Assembly (NCBI RefSeq): GCF_009867135.1
Contig: NZ_CP047226.1
Location: forward strand, 2,170,001 to 2,234,000
Origin: Moraxella osloensis
GTDB lineage: Bacteria; Pseudomonadota; Gammaproteobacteria; Pseudomonadales; Moraxellaceae
Direction of reading: 5' to 3'
Length of the DNA: 64,000 nucleotides
Below the pieces are notes generated by a model, which saw nothing but the letters and a program-made list of their open reading frames with translations, was not told the DNA's origin and did no database searches. A program made the position numbers and the translations under genes. Below are positions 1 to 8,859 of the stretch, in pieces (the stretch's first letter is position 1; each line of letters starts with the position of its first letter).

Positions 1-444
1 GGCATCCTCCATTTGGTGCTCAAGCTCGCGACTGGTGTAGGAAGGATTCATACTCACCAGTACCATGCCAGCACGGATGACGCCAAGGGTAATCACAGGA
101 TATTGCAAAATATTAGGCAACATTACGCCAACCGCGTCACCGACCTTGAGCCCTAACTGCTGCAGATAAATGGCAACTTTTAGACTCAGTTTATCTAGCT
201 GCTCGTAAGTAATCTCTTGATCATCGCAATAATACGCCACTTGCCGCGCATGTTTGGCAAACCCCGCTTCTAACATGTCAATCAGCGACGTTTGTTCATC
301 TGGCATATCGATGGTACTACGAATGTTATAGCGCTCGTAGCTAATCAGCCACGGTTGCTGATTTTCTTCCCATTCATACATCTCATGCATCGGGCGCTCA
401 TTGATTGGTGAAATAGCGTCATCCATAAACTCAGTATTGCTCAT
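1..444 (-). CDS. Long-chain acyl-CoA ligase paralog, N-terminal part (runs off the window)
   Basis: This is the first 148 codons of an AMP-forming acyl-CoA synthetase; the rest lies beyond the window edge. It starts ATG at 444 (MSNTEFMDDAI...). The protein reads through the typical N-terminal ligase segment: a PWLISYERYNI stretch, then LGLKVGDAVGVMLPNILQYP and a VSMNPSYTSRELEHQMEDA block. These align closely with the complete ligase just upstream (552-2378). The adenylation P-loop would fall outside the window. Such enzymes activate fatty acids to acyl-CoA for beta-oxidation or lipid synthesis. The tandem arrangement points to a duplicated fadD. A terminator-like hairpin at 496-535 separates the two genes, so this copy may have its own promoter. 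Confidence 0.85.
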   Translation of the reverse strand, partial: MSNTEFMDDAISPINERPMHEMYEWEENQQPWLISYERYNIRSTIDMPDEQTSLIDMLEAGFAKHARQVAYYCDDQEITYEQLDKLSLKVAIYLQQLGLKVGDAVGVMLPNILQYPVITLGVIRAGMVLVSMNPSYTSRELEHQMEDA

Positions 445-495
445 AACAGCCTATTGGTATCCCCAATTTTATAAGGTTAGGCGGGCGCGATGCAA

Positions 496-535
496 TAAAA
501 AACCCAACTAATCTGATATAGAAAAGCTGGGTTTT
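496..535 (-). terminator. Rho-independent terminator between the two acyl-CoA ligases
   Basis: On the minus strand an AACCCAGCT arm pairs with AGTTGGGTT and is followed by a T-run. It lies 17 bases past the stop of the 552-2378 ligase and before the start of the 1-444 ligase. It should end or attenuate transcription between the paralogs. Confidence 0.65.
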
Positions 536-551
536 GGTAACAAACGTTAGC

Positions 552-2378
552 TTACTTTTTTTCTTCAAGTTTACGCAGTTCTTTACGCAGGATTTTGCCA
601 ACGTTCGATTTTGGCAATTCATCCACAAATTCAACTTTACGCGGACGTTTATAACCCGTTAACTCGCTTCGCGCGTATTGCAGCAGCTCTTGCTCGGTGA
701 GGCTTGGGTCTTTACGTACCACAAACGCTTTTGGTACTTCGCCGCTTTTTTCGCTCAGTACCCCAATCACCCCGACTTCCAACACTTTTGGATGCGCTGC
801 TAGCACTTCTTCAACTTCATTTGGATAGACGTTAAATCCTGATACCAAAATCATGTCTTTTTTACGGTCAACGATTTTGAAGTAGCCTTGCTCATCAATG
901 ACAGCGATGTCACCGGTTTTGAAATAACCGTCTGCTGTCATTACTTCTGCAGTGGCTTCAGGACGCTGCCAGTAGCCTTTCATCACTTGTGGACCTTTAA
1001 CTGCAATCTCACCACGCTCACCTGCTGCGACTTCATTGCCGTTGTCATCGAGCAGTTTGATGTCGGTGTTGGGCATTGGGATACCGATTTTGGCGCTAAA
1101 TTGCTCTTGTGCCAAGGGGTTTAGGGTGGCAACGGGTGAGGTTTCGGACAAGCCGTAGCCTTCTAAGATATTGGTACCTGTAATACGTTTCCACTCTTCA
1201 GCGGTTGAAGGCAATACCGACATACCACCGCCTAGCGACAAACGCAATTTGCTGTGGTCTAATGCCCGAAAACCAGTATGGTGCGCCAAACCATTAAATA
1301 ATGTGTTCACCGCTGGGAAAAATACTGGCTTATATTTTGCTAGTTCTTTGACAAAACTGTCCAAGTCGCGGGGGTTTGGAATCAATACACCGGTAAAGCC
1401 CATGTTCATACCTAGTAGCGCACAGGCGGTAAATGAGAAAATATGGTAAAGCGGTAAGGCAACGACGGCGTACTCACCTACCATTTGATTGGGGAATACT
1501 TGTCTGGCGAACTCTTGGCACTGTAGCATATTGGATACCAAGTTACTGTGGGTAAGCATCGCACCTTTGGCAACCCCTGTAGTGCCGCCCGTGTACTGTA
1601 GTACCGCAATATCACTGCCTTTGATACCTTCTGGGCGCTGATAGCGACTGGCAGGCGCTTGCTTGATAACACTTTTAAACGTCACATGCCCGTCAATTTG
1701 CCAAGCTGGAATGGCTTTTTTGGCATACTTGACCACGGTATTGACCAACATACCTTTAAAGGTACCCATCAAATCACCGATTGAACACACGATGACATGA
1801 TCGACCATTTTTTTGCCGATATCTTGATAGGTTTTGGCAAAGTTTTCAACGATAAATAACGCTTTGGCTTGTGAGTCTTCTAACTGATGCTCTAGCTCAT
1901 GAGCGGTATATAATGGATTGACATTGACCAAGATAAAACCTGCACGAATAATACCAATCATACACACTGGGTATTGCAAGATATTTGGCATCATCACCGC
2001 AACGGCGTCACCTCTTTTTAAACCCAATCCCTGCAAATACGCCGCAATTTGGCGACTATAAGTATCTAACTGACGATAGGTCATGCTACTACCCATGCAC
2101 ACAAAGGCATCACTGTCATTGAATTGTTCGAAATTCTTTTCAAAAACATTCATTAGGTTGACTTCGTCACCGGGCATTTGCATGTTATAGTTCATGCCGT
2201 AATGTTCGTAAGTCTTTAACCAAGGTTTCTCATGATGATCGGTAAGCTTTGGCGCATGTGGCTGCGCTTCCCTATTATCGACGGGAGCATCGATGGGAGT
2301 ATCGATGGGAGTATCGATGGGCGCAGTGTCGTGGGCATTGTTGTCAGGGGTTTGAGCTGAGGTGGTTGATTCATTCAT
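552..2378 (-). CDS. fadD: Long-chain fatty acid-CoA ligase (FadD type)
   Basis: This 608-residue AMP-forming acyl-CoA synthetase converts free fatty acids to acyl-CoA at the cytoplasmic membrane, using ATP and CoA. Visible motifs are the adenylation P-loop YTGGTTGVAKGA (about 262-273), the GYGLSETSP motif, YFKTGD, the fatty-acyl signature DRKKDMILVSGFNVYPNEVE, and the C-terminal PKSNVGKILRKEL with the adenylation lysine. It is longer than E. coli FadD (about 560 residues). The extra length is a low-complexity N-terminal leader of about 45 residues that contains PIDT/PIDA repeats encoded by a 12-bp tandem repeat (2283-2318). The core domain begins near residue 50 (EKPWLKTYEHYG), so the first 45 residues may be dispensable or a later start may be used. 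A second ligase lies directly downstream. Confidence 0.93.
   Translation of the reverse strand: MNESTTSAQTPDNNAHDTAPIDTPIDTPIDAPVDNREAQPHAPKLTDHHEKPWLKTYEHYGMNYNMQMPGDEVNLMNVFEKNFEQFNDSDAFVCMGSSMTYRQLDTYSRQIAAYLQGLGLKRGDAVAVMMPNILQYPVCMIGIIRAGFILVNVNPLYTAHELEHQLEDSQAKALFIVENFAKTYQDIGKKMVDHVIVCSIGDLMGTFKGMLVNTVVKYAKKAIPAWQIDGHVTFKSVIKQAPASRYQRPEGIKGSDIAVLQYTGGTTGVAKGAMLTHSNLVSNMLQCQEFARQVFPNQMVGEYAVVALPLYHIFSFTACALLGMNMGFTGVLIPNPRDLDSFVKELAKYKPVFFPAVNTLFNGLAHHTGFRALDHSKLRLSLGGGMSVLPSTAEEWKRITGTNILEGYGLSETSPVATLNPLAQEQFSAKIGIPMPNTDIKLLDDNGNEVAAGERGEIAVKGPQVMKGYWQRPEATAEVMTADGYFKTGDIAVIDEQGYFKIVDRKKDMILVSGFNVYPNEVEEVLAAHPKVLEVGVIGVLSEKSGEVPKAFVVRKDPSLTEQELLQYARSELTGYKRPRKVEFVDELPKSNVGKILRKELRKLEEKK
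2283..2318. repeat. 12-bp in-frame tandem repeat in the ligase N-terminus
   Basis: Three units of GGGAGYATCGAT are followed by one degenerate unit. Because the period is 12 bp, copy changes would not shift frame; each unit adds four residues (PIDT or PIDA). Slippage could vary the leader length between strains. Confidence 0.75.
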
Positions 2379-2804
2379 GAGAAATTTTTTCCTTAGGTAT
2401 GCGGTCTATCAGCGAATAGCATATTGATAATTAAAAGAATTTTTATAAAAAGGTCAATCCCACTGCTAAAAATTATATTAAAAATCGCGGCCAAATGTAC
2501 TATTAACATACTAAATATTTACTCAATTCTCAAGCCTATTCTCTGTACTTATGGGATGATAAAAATGATTTCGCGTCGAAATAGTTATCCGTTATTTGAC
2601 CGTTAAAGCGGTTACAGTGTCCAGTTGTCTTTAAAAGGCGTTTTTGCGACACATTTTGACGTGTAAAACTGGGCAAATTTGCCATGTGATGGATTAATAC
2701 TTGTTTTTCTACTCTCAAGCTTTATGATATTTCCTCATACTTCTTATCTCTCTTTTGCACTTTCTTTTACTCTTTTATTTTTTGTCATTGATTAAGTAAC
2801 CATT
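2379..2804. other. Intergenic region between fadD and parC
   Basis: About 425 bases of AT-rich DNA between two divergently transcribed genes. It must hold both promoters. Short reading frames in it have no recognisable features. Apart from the candidate parC promoter at 2701-2728, I see nothing specific. Confidence 0.5.
2701..2728 (+). promoter_or_regulatory. Candidate sigma-70 promoter for parC
   Basis: TTGTTT and TATGAT are separated by 16 bases, about 75 bases upstream of the parC ATG. The -10 match is good and the -35 match is fair. This is read from sequence only. Confidence 0.35.
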
Positions 2805-5054
2805 ATGTCTGATACCCTTGTAGCAAAAATTACCAAACCAAACGATTTGAACAACCCCACTCGCTCAGTCGCTGAATTTACCGAAAACGCGTATCTGAAC
2901 TACGCGATGTACGTCATCATGGACCGGGCATTGCCACACGTTGCCGACGGGTTAAAACCTGTGCAGCGCCGTATCGTGTATGCGATGAGCGAGCTTGGGC
3001 TCAAAAACACCGCCAAACCCAAAAAATCAGCGCGCACTATCGGTGACGTCATTGGTAAATACCATCCGCATGGCGACTCCGCCTGTTATGAAGCCATGGT
3101 ATTGATGAGTCAGCCGTTTAGTTACCGTTATCCTCTCATTAGCGGTCAAGGCAATTTCGGCTCGCCTGATGACCCAAAATCCTTCGCTGCGATGCGCTAC
3201 ACCGAAGCCAAGCTATCGGCTTATGCCAATACCTTGCTAAACGAGCTGGGTCAAGGCACTGTCGATTGGCAAGACAACTTTGACGGCACCTTGCAAGAAC
3301 CCGTCACCTTGCCTGCCCGTCTGCCGAACATCTTGCTCAACGGTACAACGGGCATTGCGGTCGGTATGGCAACCGATATTCCGCCACATAACTTGTCTGA
3401 AGTGGTGAAAGGCTGCATTGCGCTACTCAAAAAACCCACGATGACGGAAAAAGAGCTGGTAAAGTACATCCCTGCACCCGATTTGCCGACCAAAGCAGAA
3501 ATCATCACCTCGCCTGAGGATTTGCTACAGCTATATAAAACGGGTCGTGGTAGCTACAAAATGCGCGCTACTTATCATGTCGATGACAAAGAAAAAAACT
3601 TAGTCATCATCGATGCGCTACCCTATCAAATCTCCGGCAATAAAATCATTGAGCAAATTGCCAATTTAATAAATGCCAAAAAATTGCCTTGGGTGACCGA
3701 CATCCATGACGAATCCGACCACCAAAACGCTTGCCGTATCGTGCTTGAGCTGCGCTCTAACCGTGTTGATATCGAGCCGATGATGAGCCATTTGTTTGCC
3801 AGTACCGACCTTGAGAGTAATTACCGCGTTAATCTCAACATGATTGGCACCAATGGCAAACCGCAGGTCAAATCACTGCTTACCATTCTCACCGAATGGC
3901 TCTCTGTGCGCCGAGATACCGTCACGCGCCGTCTACAATACCGCTTGGATAAAATCGAGCAGCGCCTACATATCTTGGCAGGTTTGCTGATTGCCTATCT
4001 TCATATTGATGAAGTCATCCGTATCATCCGTGAGGAAGAAGACCCAAAAGCAGAATTGATGACGCGCTATGATTTGACCGAAAGCCAAGCCAATGCGATT
4101 TTAGATATTCGTCTGCGTCAATTGGCACGCCTTGAAGAAATTGAGCTCAAACGTGAACAAAGTGACCTAGAAGCAGAAAAAGCCCAAATCGAAGCATACT
4201 TGAACAACCCAGACAAATTGACTGGCTTAATGATTGAAGAGCTCACTGCCGATATGAAAGAGCATGGCGACAAACGCCAATCGCCGATTGTAGAACGTAC
4301 GGAAGCCACCGCGCTTAAAGAAACTGACCTAGCCCCAAGCGAGCCTGTGACAGTCATCGTGTCAAAATCAGGCTGGATTCGCTCCGCCAAAGGGCACGAT
4401 GTCGATGCCGCCAATATGAATTACCGTTCGGGCGATGCCTACCTTGCCCATGCGCAAGGCAAATCCAATGAAAAAGTCTATCTCATGGATAACACCGGTC
4501 GCAGTTATCGCCTCGATGCCCATACCTTACCCTCTGCGCGGGGGCAAGGCGAGCCGCTCACAAGTCTGCTAAAACCCACGGGCGGAGCAAGTTTTGTCAA
4601 CGTACTGATGGGACAAGATAACAGTAAGCTCATCATGGCAAGCTCACAAGGATATGGCTTTATTAACACCTTTGCTGATCTTGATACCAACCAAAAAGCG
4701 GGCAAAAATGTGATTAATTTTGATGACGCCTGTAGTTTAATAACCCACCAAATTGGTGAGCAAGATACGCTAGTTGGTGTGGTCAGCTCAGCAGGGCATT
4801 TGCTGGTATATCCATTGACTGAGTTACCGATGATGAAAAAAGGCAAAGGCAATAAGCTAATTGATTTAAAAGACGGTGATAGCGTGGTCGCCATCACCAC
4901 CTTTAGCGAAGGGGATAGTTTGGCATTGGATAGTGGTAAACGCACCTTGACGCTCAAACCGATGGATATTGCCAATTTTATGGGTACACGCGGTCGACGC
5001 GGCGCACTCCTGCCAAAAGGGTTTCAAAAGGTGAGTGGGGTTCAAAAAATCTAA
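2805..5054 (+). CDS. parC: DNA topoisomerase IV subunit A
   Basis: ParC (749 residues, normal length) is the DNA-cleaving subunit of topoisomerase IV, which unlinks daughter chromosomes together with ParE. The N-terminal winged-helix region [18 protein letters not shown] is clear. The catalytic tyrosine is Y132 in [10 protein letters not shown]. The quinolone-resistance region reads [10 protein letters not shown], with S92 and E96 at the positions equivalent to E. coli S80 and E84, i.e. the susceptible form. The C-terminal beta-pinwheel repeats follow. The stop codon overlaps the brnT start (TAATG). A degraded second copy of the last 34 codons lies behind brnA (5640-5741), so the present 3' end may have been acquired together with the toxin-antitoxin genes. 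Confidence 0.97.
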   Translation: MSDTLVAKITKPNDLNNPTRSVAEFTENAYLNYAMYVIMDRALPHVADGLKPVQRRIVYAMSELGLKNTAKPKKSARTIGDVIGKYHPHGDSACYEAMVLMSQPFSYRYPLISGQGNFGSPDDPKSFAAMRYTEAKLSAYANTLLNELGQGTVDWQDNFDGTLQEPVTLPARLPNILLNGTTGIAVGMATDIPPHNLSEVVKGCIALLKKPTMTEKELVKYIPAPDLPTKAEIITSPEDLLQLYKTGRGSYKMRATYHVDDKEKNLVIIDALPYQISGNKIIEQIANLINAKKLPWVTDIHDESDHQNACRIVLELRSNRVDIEPMMSHLFASTDLESNYRVNLNMIGTNGKPQVKSLLTILTEWLSVRRDTVTRRLQYRLDKIEQRLHILAGLLIAYLHIDEVIRIIREEEDPKAELMTRYDLTESQANAILDIRLRQLARLEEIELKREQSDLEAEKAQIEAYLNNPDKLTGLMIEELTADMKEHGDKRQSPIVERTEATALKETDLAPSEPVTVIVSKSGWIRSAKGHDVDAANMNYRSGDAYLAHAQGKSNEKVYLMDNTGRSYRLDAHTLPSARGQGEPLTSLLKPTGGASFVNVLMGQDNSKLIMASSQGYGFINTFADLDTNQKAGKNVINFDDACSLITHQIGEQDTLVGVVSSAGHLLVYPLTELPMMKKGKGNKLIDLKDGDSVVAITTFSEGDSLALDSGKRTLTLKPMDIANFMGTRGRRGALLPKGFQKVSGVQKI

Positions 5055-5368
5055 TGGATAAACAATTAGATTTTGACTATATTCGCTTTGAATGGGACAT
5101 TAGTAAAAATACTAGTAATCAAACCAAACATGGATTATCCTTTGAATTAGCGATTTATGCGTTCTTTGACGAACAGGGTTTTAGTGAAAGACATCAAATT
5201 GTCGATGGTGAACAGCGTTGGCGTACTTTGGGTATGATTGATGGTTGTGTGGTTGTTTTTGTGGGGCATTTGACCCATTATGATGATAAAGATACTGAGG
5301 TTGTAAGGATAATTACTGCTCGCAAAGCAACCAAACAAGAAGAGAGAGAATACTATGGCTACTGTTAG
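5054..5368 (+). CDS. brnT: BrnT family toxin
   Basis: This 104-residue protein matches the BrnT RNase-toxin family. The N-terminus reads IRFEWDISKNTSNQTKHGLS, the typical FEWDxxKxxxNxxKHG signature, and the C-terminal IITARKATKQEEREYY is also characteristic. BrnT is a RelE-fold ribonuclease that blocks translation and is neutralised by BrnA. The ATG overlaps the parC stop by one base, so it has no spacer of its own; a promoter repressed by BrnA would have to lie inside the parC coding sequence. The 3' end overlaps brnA by 14 bases, the usual order and coupling for this type II system. Confidence 0.9.
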   Translation: MDKQLDFDYIRFEWDISKNTSNQTKHGLSFELAIYAFFDEQGFSERHQIVDGEQRWRTLGMIDGCVVVFVGHLTHYDDKDTEVVRIITARKATKQEEREYYGYC

Positions 5369-5624
5369 TATGACATTTAGAAAAGGGGAACGACCACCTG
5401 CCTTAACTGCTGAGCAAAAAGCGATGCTTACTCGGTTGAAAGCAATGCCCGATAGTGAGATTGATACCAGTGATGATTGGGGCGATTTGGAAGCTTTAAC
5501 CATTGAATCAGATAAGCATTTGGTTGAAGACTTTGCTAAAGTCTGCGAAAGCCAACGCCTGAGCATGAATGAGGTGATTAATCAGTTGATGCAGTCGTAT
5601 GTTAAACAATTTAACACTGTTTAG
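5355..5624 (+). CDS. brnA: BrnA family antitoxin
   Basis: The 89-residue partner of BrnT. The C-terminal half (VEDFAKVCESQRLSMNEVIN onward) fits a ribbon-helix-helix DNA-binding domain, and the N-terminal part would wrap the toxin. In characterised brnTA systems BrnA binds BrnT and represses the operon. The start at 5355 lies inside the end of brnT, preceded by a purine-rich GAAGAGAGAG. Functional details are family knowledge. Confidence 0.85.
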   Translation: MATVSMTFRKGERPPALTAEQKAMLTRLKAMPDSEIDTSDDWGDLEALTIESDKHLVEDFAKVCESQRLSMNEVINQLMQSYVKQFNTV

Positions 5625-5639
5625 CGTATAACAGTTGCA

Positions 5640-5741
5640 TTAAAGGCTTTGGACATTGCCAACTTTATGGGCGTGCGCGATAGACGCGGAGCACTCTTAC
5701 CAAAAGGGTTTTAAAAGGTGGATGGTGTAGAGAAATTTTGA
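5640..5741 (+). pseudogene. Decayed duplicate of the parC 3' end
   Basis: Translated in the frame starting at 5640 this reads LKALDIANFMGVRDRRGALL and continues PKGF-stop-KVDGVEKF-stop. It aligns codon by codon with the parC C-terminus ([33 protein letters not shown]). It differs at about eight residues, and the Q codon has become TAA. It is therefore a diverged, broken relic rather than a recent copy. It brackets brnTA between two versions of the parC tail. Confidence 0.85.
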
Positions 5742-5847
5742 TTTCACTGGATAAATAATTTAGCCCATCATACCAATAATCGGTAAGATATGATGATTAA
5801 TAAACATTTTTCACATAAATTTTTTGAAATAAGGTCAGCTCTATCAT

Positions 5848-6096
5848 ATGGAATGGATTATTGGGATTATTATTTTTATTTTAATTGGTGGGTTGATTGA
5901 ATTATTTGATCACCAAGGAATTAGAGGTAAATTGTCAGCTATTTTTGGCTGGATAGCATTGATTTCTTCTCTCATAGTTATAGGCTGCATGGTCTTTCTG
6001 TCTTATGTTGGTGTTTGGGTCATTTATATTGGCGTACCAACAATTCTAATTAGCGGTTTTTTATGGTGGCTTGTAATGCCAAAAAATAAGGATTAA
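5848..6096 (+). CDS. Small hydrophobic membrane protein
   Basis: An 82-residue protein of unknown function. A first hydrophobic segment (about 2-20, WIIGIIIFILIGGLIELF) is followed by a short loop (HQGIRGK) and about 45 more hydrophobic residues that could form two membrane helices (about 30-53 and 55-76). No family is recognised. The stop lies 17 bases before the LRR gene, which lies nine bases before the PLD/J gene, so the three probably form one transcription unit. The DNA is AT-rich compared with parC. Confidence 0.6.
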   Translation: MEWIIGIIIFILIGGLIELFDHQGIRGKLSAIFGWIALISSLIVIGCMVFLSYVGVWVIYIGVPTILISGFLWWLVMPKNKD

Positions 6097-6113
6097 CAAG
6101 CGAATAATTAAAA

Positions 6114-7322
6114 ATGAATCAAAATAAAAACCAACTTACCACTACAACAGGAAATGGCATAGCGTTAAGAAATGCGAGTAAAAGTCTAAAGATTACCAAT
6201 AAGTTATTGGCGGAAGTTGATGATTTTGAAAAGCATTGGGAATGGTGGCTTAATTTATCTAAAAGTTGGAGAGTTTTCTATATTAAAGAAGTTTTGAAGG
6301 TTGATTTATCTGAAGAAGAGTTATTTGATAAGTCTTTAATGTATGGTCATATCTCTAAAATATTAGATTTAACCGAAATAGTTATATATCCTAGAGAGTG
6401 GACATATCATCCATCTCAAAACCCTTTTATAGAAAATTTAGACAACCCTTTTCTAAGCCAAGTACCCACTAATGAAAAACAAATACGTTTTATAGATGAA
6501 CTTTTAAAATCTAAACCTTTATCATATTTAACAAAAATTGAGAAGTTAAGCTTCGGAAGAGTTAGAATACCCACATTGGAAATTTTCAATAAAATATTAA
6601 CACTAAAAGATTTGTATATAGATACAGAATACACTATTGACCTAACCCCCATTAAGAATCTGAGAAATCTTGAAGTACTTACAGTAAATAATAACCATAT
6701 CAAGGATATAAGATTTTTAGAAAGCTTAAATAAACTTAAAGAAGTTTCATTTAATGTAACTAGAGGATTTGACTTCTTTAGTTTAGAAAATAATTATTTA
6801 ACAGATATAAATCCACTAAGAAATTTAATAAATTTACAGTCGTTGAAAATAGTAACAGCATCAAATGATTTAAACCCTATTTCTGAACTTTTAAATTTGA
6901 AAAAACTAAATCTAACACTTTTGAAAGAAAGTAGTTTAACGAGTTTAAGTGACCTACACAATTTAAATGAATTATCTATAGCATTGAATGATAATTCTCA
7001 ATTTGATTTAAATTTTTTAAATAGCCTTAACAATATTAAATATTTAAAAATTAATTATAGAAAACTAAATATACAGACGCTTCCATCCTTAAAAAAATTA
7101 ACAATTTTAGATTTATCTAAACAGAAGCTAAATAATATTACAACTATTGAGAAATTTGATAATTTAGAAGAATTGGATTTATCTAATAATGCTATTTATG
7201 ACATAATTCCTTTAGCCAGAATTAAATCTTTAAAAAAGATTATTATATATCAGAACCCCATTCTTCAAAAAGATATTGACTGGCTAAGACAACAACTACC
7301 AAATTGTATAATTCATTTTTAA
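6114..7322 (+). CDS. Leucine-rich-repeat protein (internalin/SDS22-like repeats)
   Basis: A 402-residue protein without signal peptide or membrane helix, so probably cytoplasmic. The N-terminal 90 residues (FEKHWEWWLNLSKSWRVFYI and on) are not recognised. From about residue 130 to the end it is made of roughly 22-residue leucine-rich repeats, for example LTPIKNLRNLEVLTVNNNHI, LTDINPLRNLINLQSLKIV and EKFDNLEELDLSNNAIYDII. Such repeats form a curved protein-binding surface. The gene is markedly richer in A and T than its neighbours, which suggests recent transfer. It sits between a membrane protein and a PLD-nuclease/J-domain protein with almost no spacing. A recognition or scaffold role for the downstream protein is an inference. 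Confidence 0.8.
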   Translation: MNQNKNQLTTTTGNGIALRNASKSLKITNKLLAEVDDFEKHWEWWLNLSKSWRVFYIKEVLKVDLSEEELFDKSLMYGHISKILDLTEIVIYPREWTYHPSQNPFIENLDNPFLSQVPTNEKQIRFIDELLKSKPLSYLTKIEKLSFGRVRIPTLEIFNKILTLKDLYIDTEYTIDLTPIKNLRNLEVLTVNNNHIKDIRFLESLNKLKEVSFNVTRGFDFFSLENNYLTDINPLRNLINLQSLKIVTASNDLNPISELLNLKKLNLTLLKESSLTSLSDLHNLNELSIALNDNSQFDLNFLNSLNNIKYLKINYRKLNIQTLPSLKKLTILDLSKQKLNNITTIEKFDNLEELDLSNNAIYDIIPLARIKSLKKIIIYQNPILQKDIDWLRQQLPNCIIHF

Positions 7323-7331
7323 GACCCAAAA

Positions 7332-8720
7332 ATGCAAACCGAAGCTCTATTTGACAACATCGCCCACCGCATCGAACAAGAACTCACCCAAGCCAACCAA
7401 TCCATCTACATTGCCGTTGCATGGTTCACCAACCCACGCCTATTTGACGTATTACTTACCAAAGCCAAACAAGGCATCACCGTCCAACTACTCATCAGTA
7501 ACGACCCAATCAACCAACAAAGCCCTATCGACTACAGCGGGCTTAACATCGGCAACTCAGTCGCATACATGATAGGCGACGGCAAAGACGACTTAATGCA
7601 CAACAAATTTTGTGTCATCGACGAATACACCGTCATTAACGGCTCATACAACTGGAGCAAAAAAGCCGAACGCAACCACGAAAACATCATTATCACCACA
7701 GGCGATAGCGTCCTTGCTCAATCATTTATCAAACAATTTAAAAAAATCCGTAACAGCTACTTTGACCACCAAGACCATATCCCAGACTTACCACTCGACA
7801 AAATCATCAAACGCCTAGAAATACTCAAAAACTACGTCATCTTAGAAGACCTAGACGAAATCACCCGAGAAACCGCCAAACTTCAAGTCTTTAGCTTTCA
7901 ACAGGACATCAACCAAATAACTCATGCGTTACAATTGCATCAATTTAGCACCGCTATTGGGTTAATAGATGATTTTATCAAAAACCACCAAGCCATTGTT
8001 ATTTACAATGATATTGACTTAGTGGCTCTAAAACTCGAGATTCGACAACTTGAGCATCAGTTAAACGCTTACGATAATGAGAAAATTGAGCTCGAAAAAT
8101 TACTAAGTGAATTTAATTATAGACATACTAAAGAATTAGGCTCATATATTAGTAGACTCTTACATTTACGTAAATTGTCGTGCGAAAATGACCCAGAAGC
8201 CTATGCTGAAGCTGTCCAAGACGAAGCTGAATATCACGAACAAATTGAAATTGAAAATGCCAAAACTATTTTTGAACTAGACGCACAACAACGCAAAGAC
8301 TTAAAAAAAGCCTATCGCAAAGCCAGTCAAATTTGCCATCCAGACCGAGTGAGCGAAGACATGAAAGACGTTGCCGAACAGCTTTTTATTCAGCTTAACC
8401 AAGCCTATGAACAAAATGATATTGCGACAGTCAATAAAATCTTGGCAGAACTCGAACAAGGCATTTTCGCCTCACGTTCCGAAACAGTCAGCGAAAAATC
8501 ACAACTACAAAGCATTATCACCCAGCTTAAATTTAAGATTGCCAAAATCGAAACTGAAATTTTTGAGTTAAAAGACGATGAAACTTACCAAACGATTAGC
8601 GAAATTGATGATTGGGATGAGTATTTTAACCAAACCAAAGAACAGCTAATTGATGAAATCGTCAGGTTAGAGCAAAAATTGAAGGAAGAAAAACCATTTT
8701 TTGGCTTTTTTAAAAGTTAA
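7332..8720 (+). CDS. PLD-like nuclease domain protein with C-terminal J-domain
   Basis: A 462-residue two-domain protein. Residues 1-140 are a phospholipase D superfamily domain with one HxK(x)4D(x)6GS motif: H90, K92, D97, G104, S105 (HNKFCVIDEYTVINGSYNW). A single motif implies activity as a dimer, as in Nuc-type endonucleases. Residues 150-310 are helical. Residues 312-365 resemble a DnaJ domain, LKKAYRKASQICHPDRV with HPD at 336-338. A coiled coil with acidic residues follows, ending in EEKPFFGFFKS. J-domains recruit Hsp70 (DnaK), so the protein may couple a nuclease to the chaperone. The first 580 bases of the gene are unusually rich in A and C with C-ending codons, while the rest is ordinary, which suggests a mosaic origin. 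It starts nine bases behind the LRR gene. Confidence 0.8.
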   Translation: MQTEALFDNIAHRIEQELTQANQSIYIAVAWFTNPRLFDVLLTKAKQGITVQLLISNDPINQQSPIDYSGLNIGNSVAYMIGDGKDDLMHNKFCVIDEYTVINGSYNWSKKAERNHENIIITTGDSVLAQSFIKQFKKIRNSYFDHQDHIPDLPLDKIIKRLEILKNYVILEDLDEITRETAKLQVFSFQQDINQITHALQLHQFSTAIGLIDDFIKNHQAIVIYNDIDLVALKLEIRQLEHQLNAYDNEKIELEKLLSEFNYRHTKELGSYISRLLHLRKLSCENDPEAYAEAVQDEAEYHEQIEIENAKTIFELDAQQRKDLKKAYRKASQICHPDRVSEDMKDVAEQLFIQLNQAYEQNDIATVNKILAELEQGIFASRSETVSEKSQLQSIITQLKFKIAKIETEIFELKDDETYQTISEIDDWDEYFNQTKEQLIDEIVRLEQKLKEEKPFFGFFKS

Positions 8721-8859
8721 GTTGTAGAGATTATATAAATTACTTAGCCCATTTCCACACCCTTAACAACCGCGTAATAATTCAACACAAAAACCGCATT
8801 TAACCGTTGGCAGAAAATCGCTATGCTCTGCCAACTTTGCAATCAAAATCAAACTTTCT

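Noticed and set aside
7351-7818. Thr/Ser/Pro-rich off-frame reading frames in the PLD/J gene
   Set aside because: Caused by the A/C-rich composition; the PLD motifs are in the main frame.
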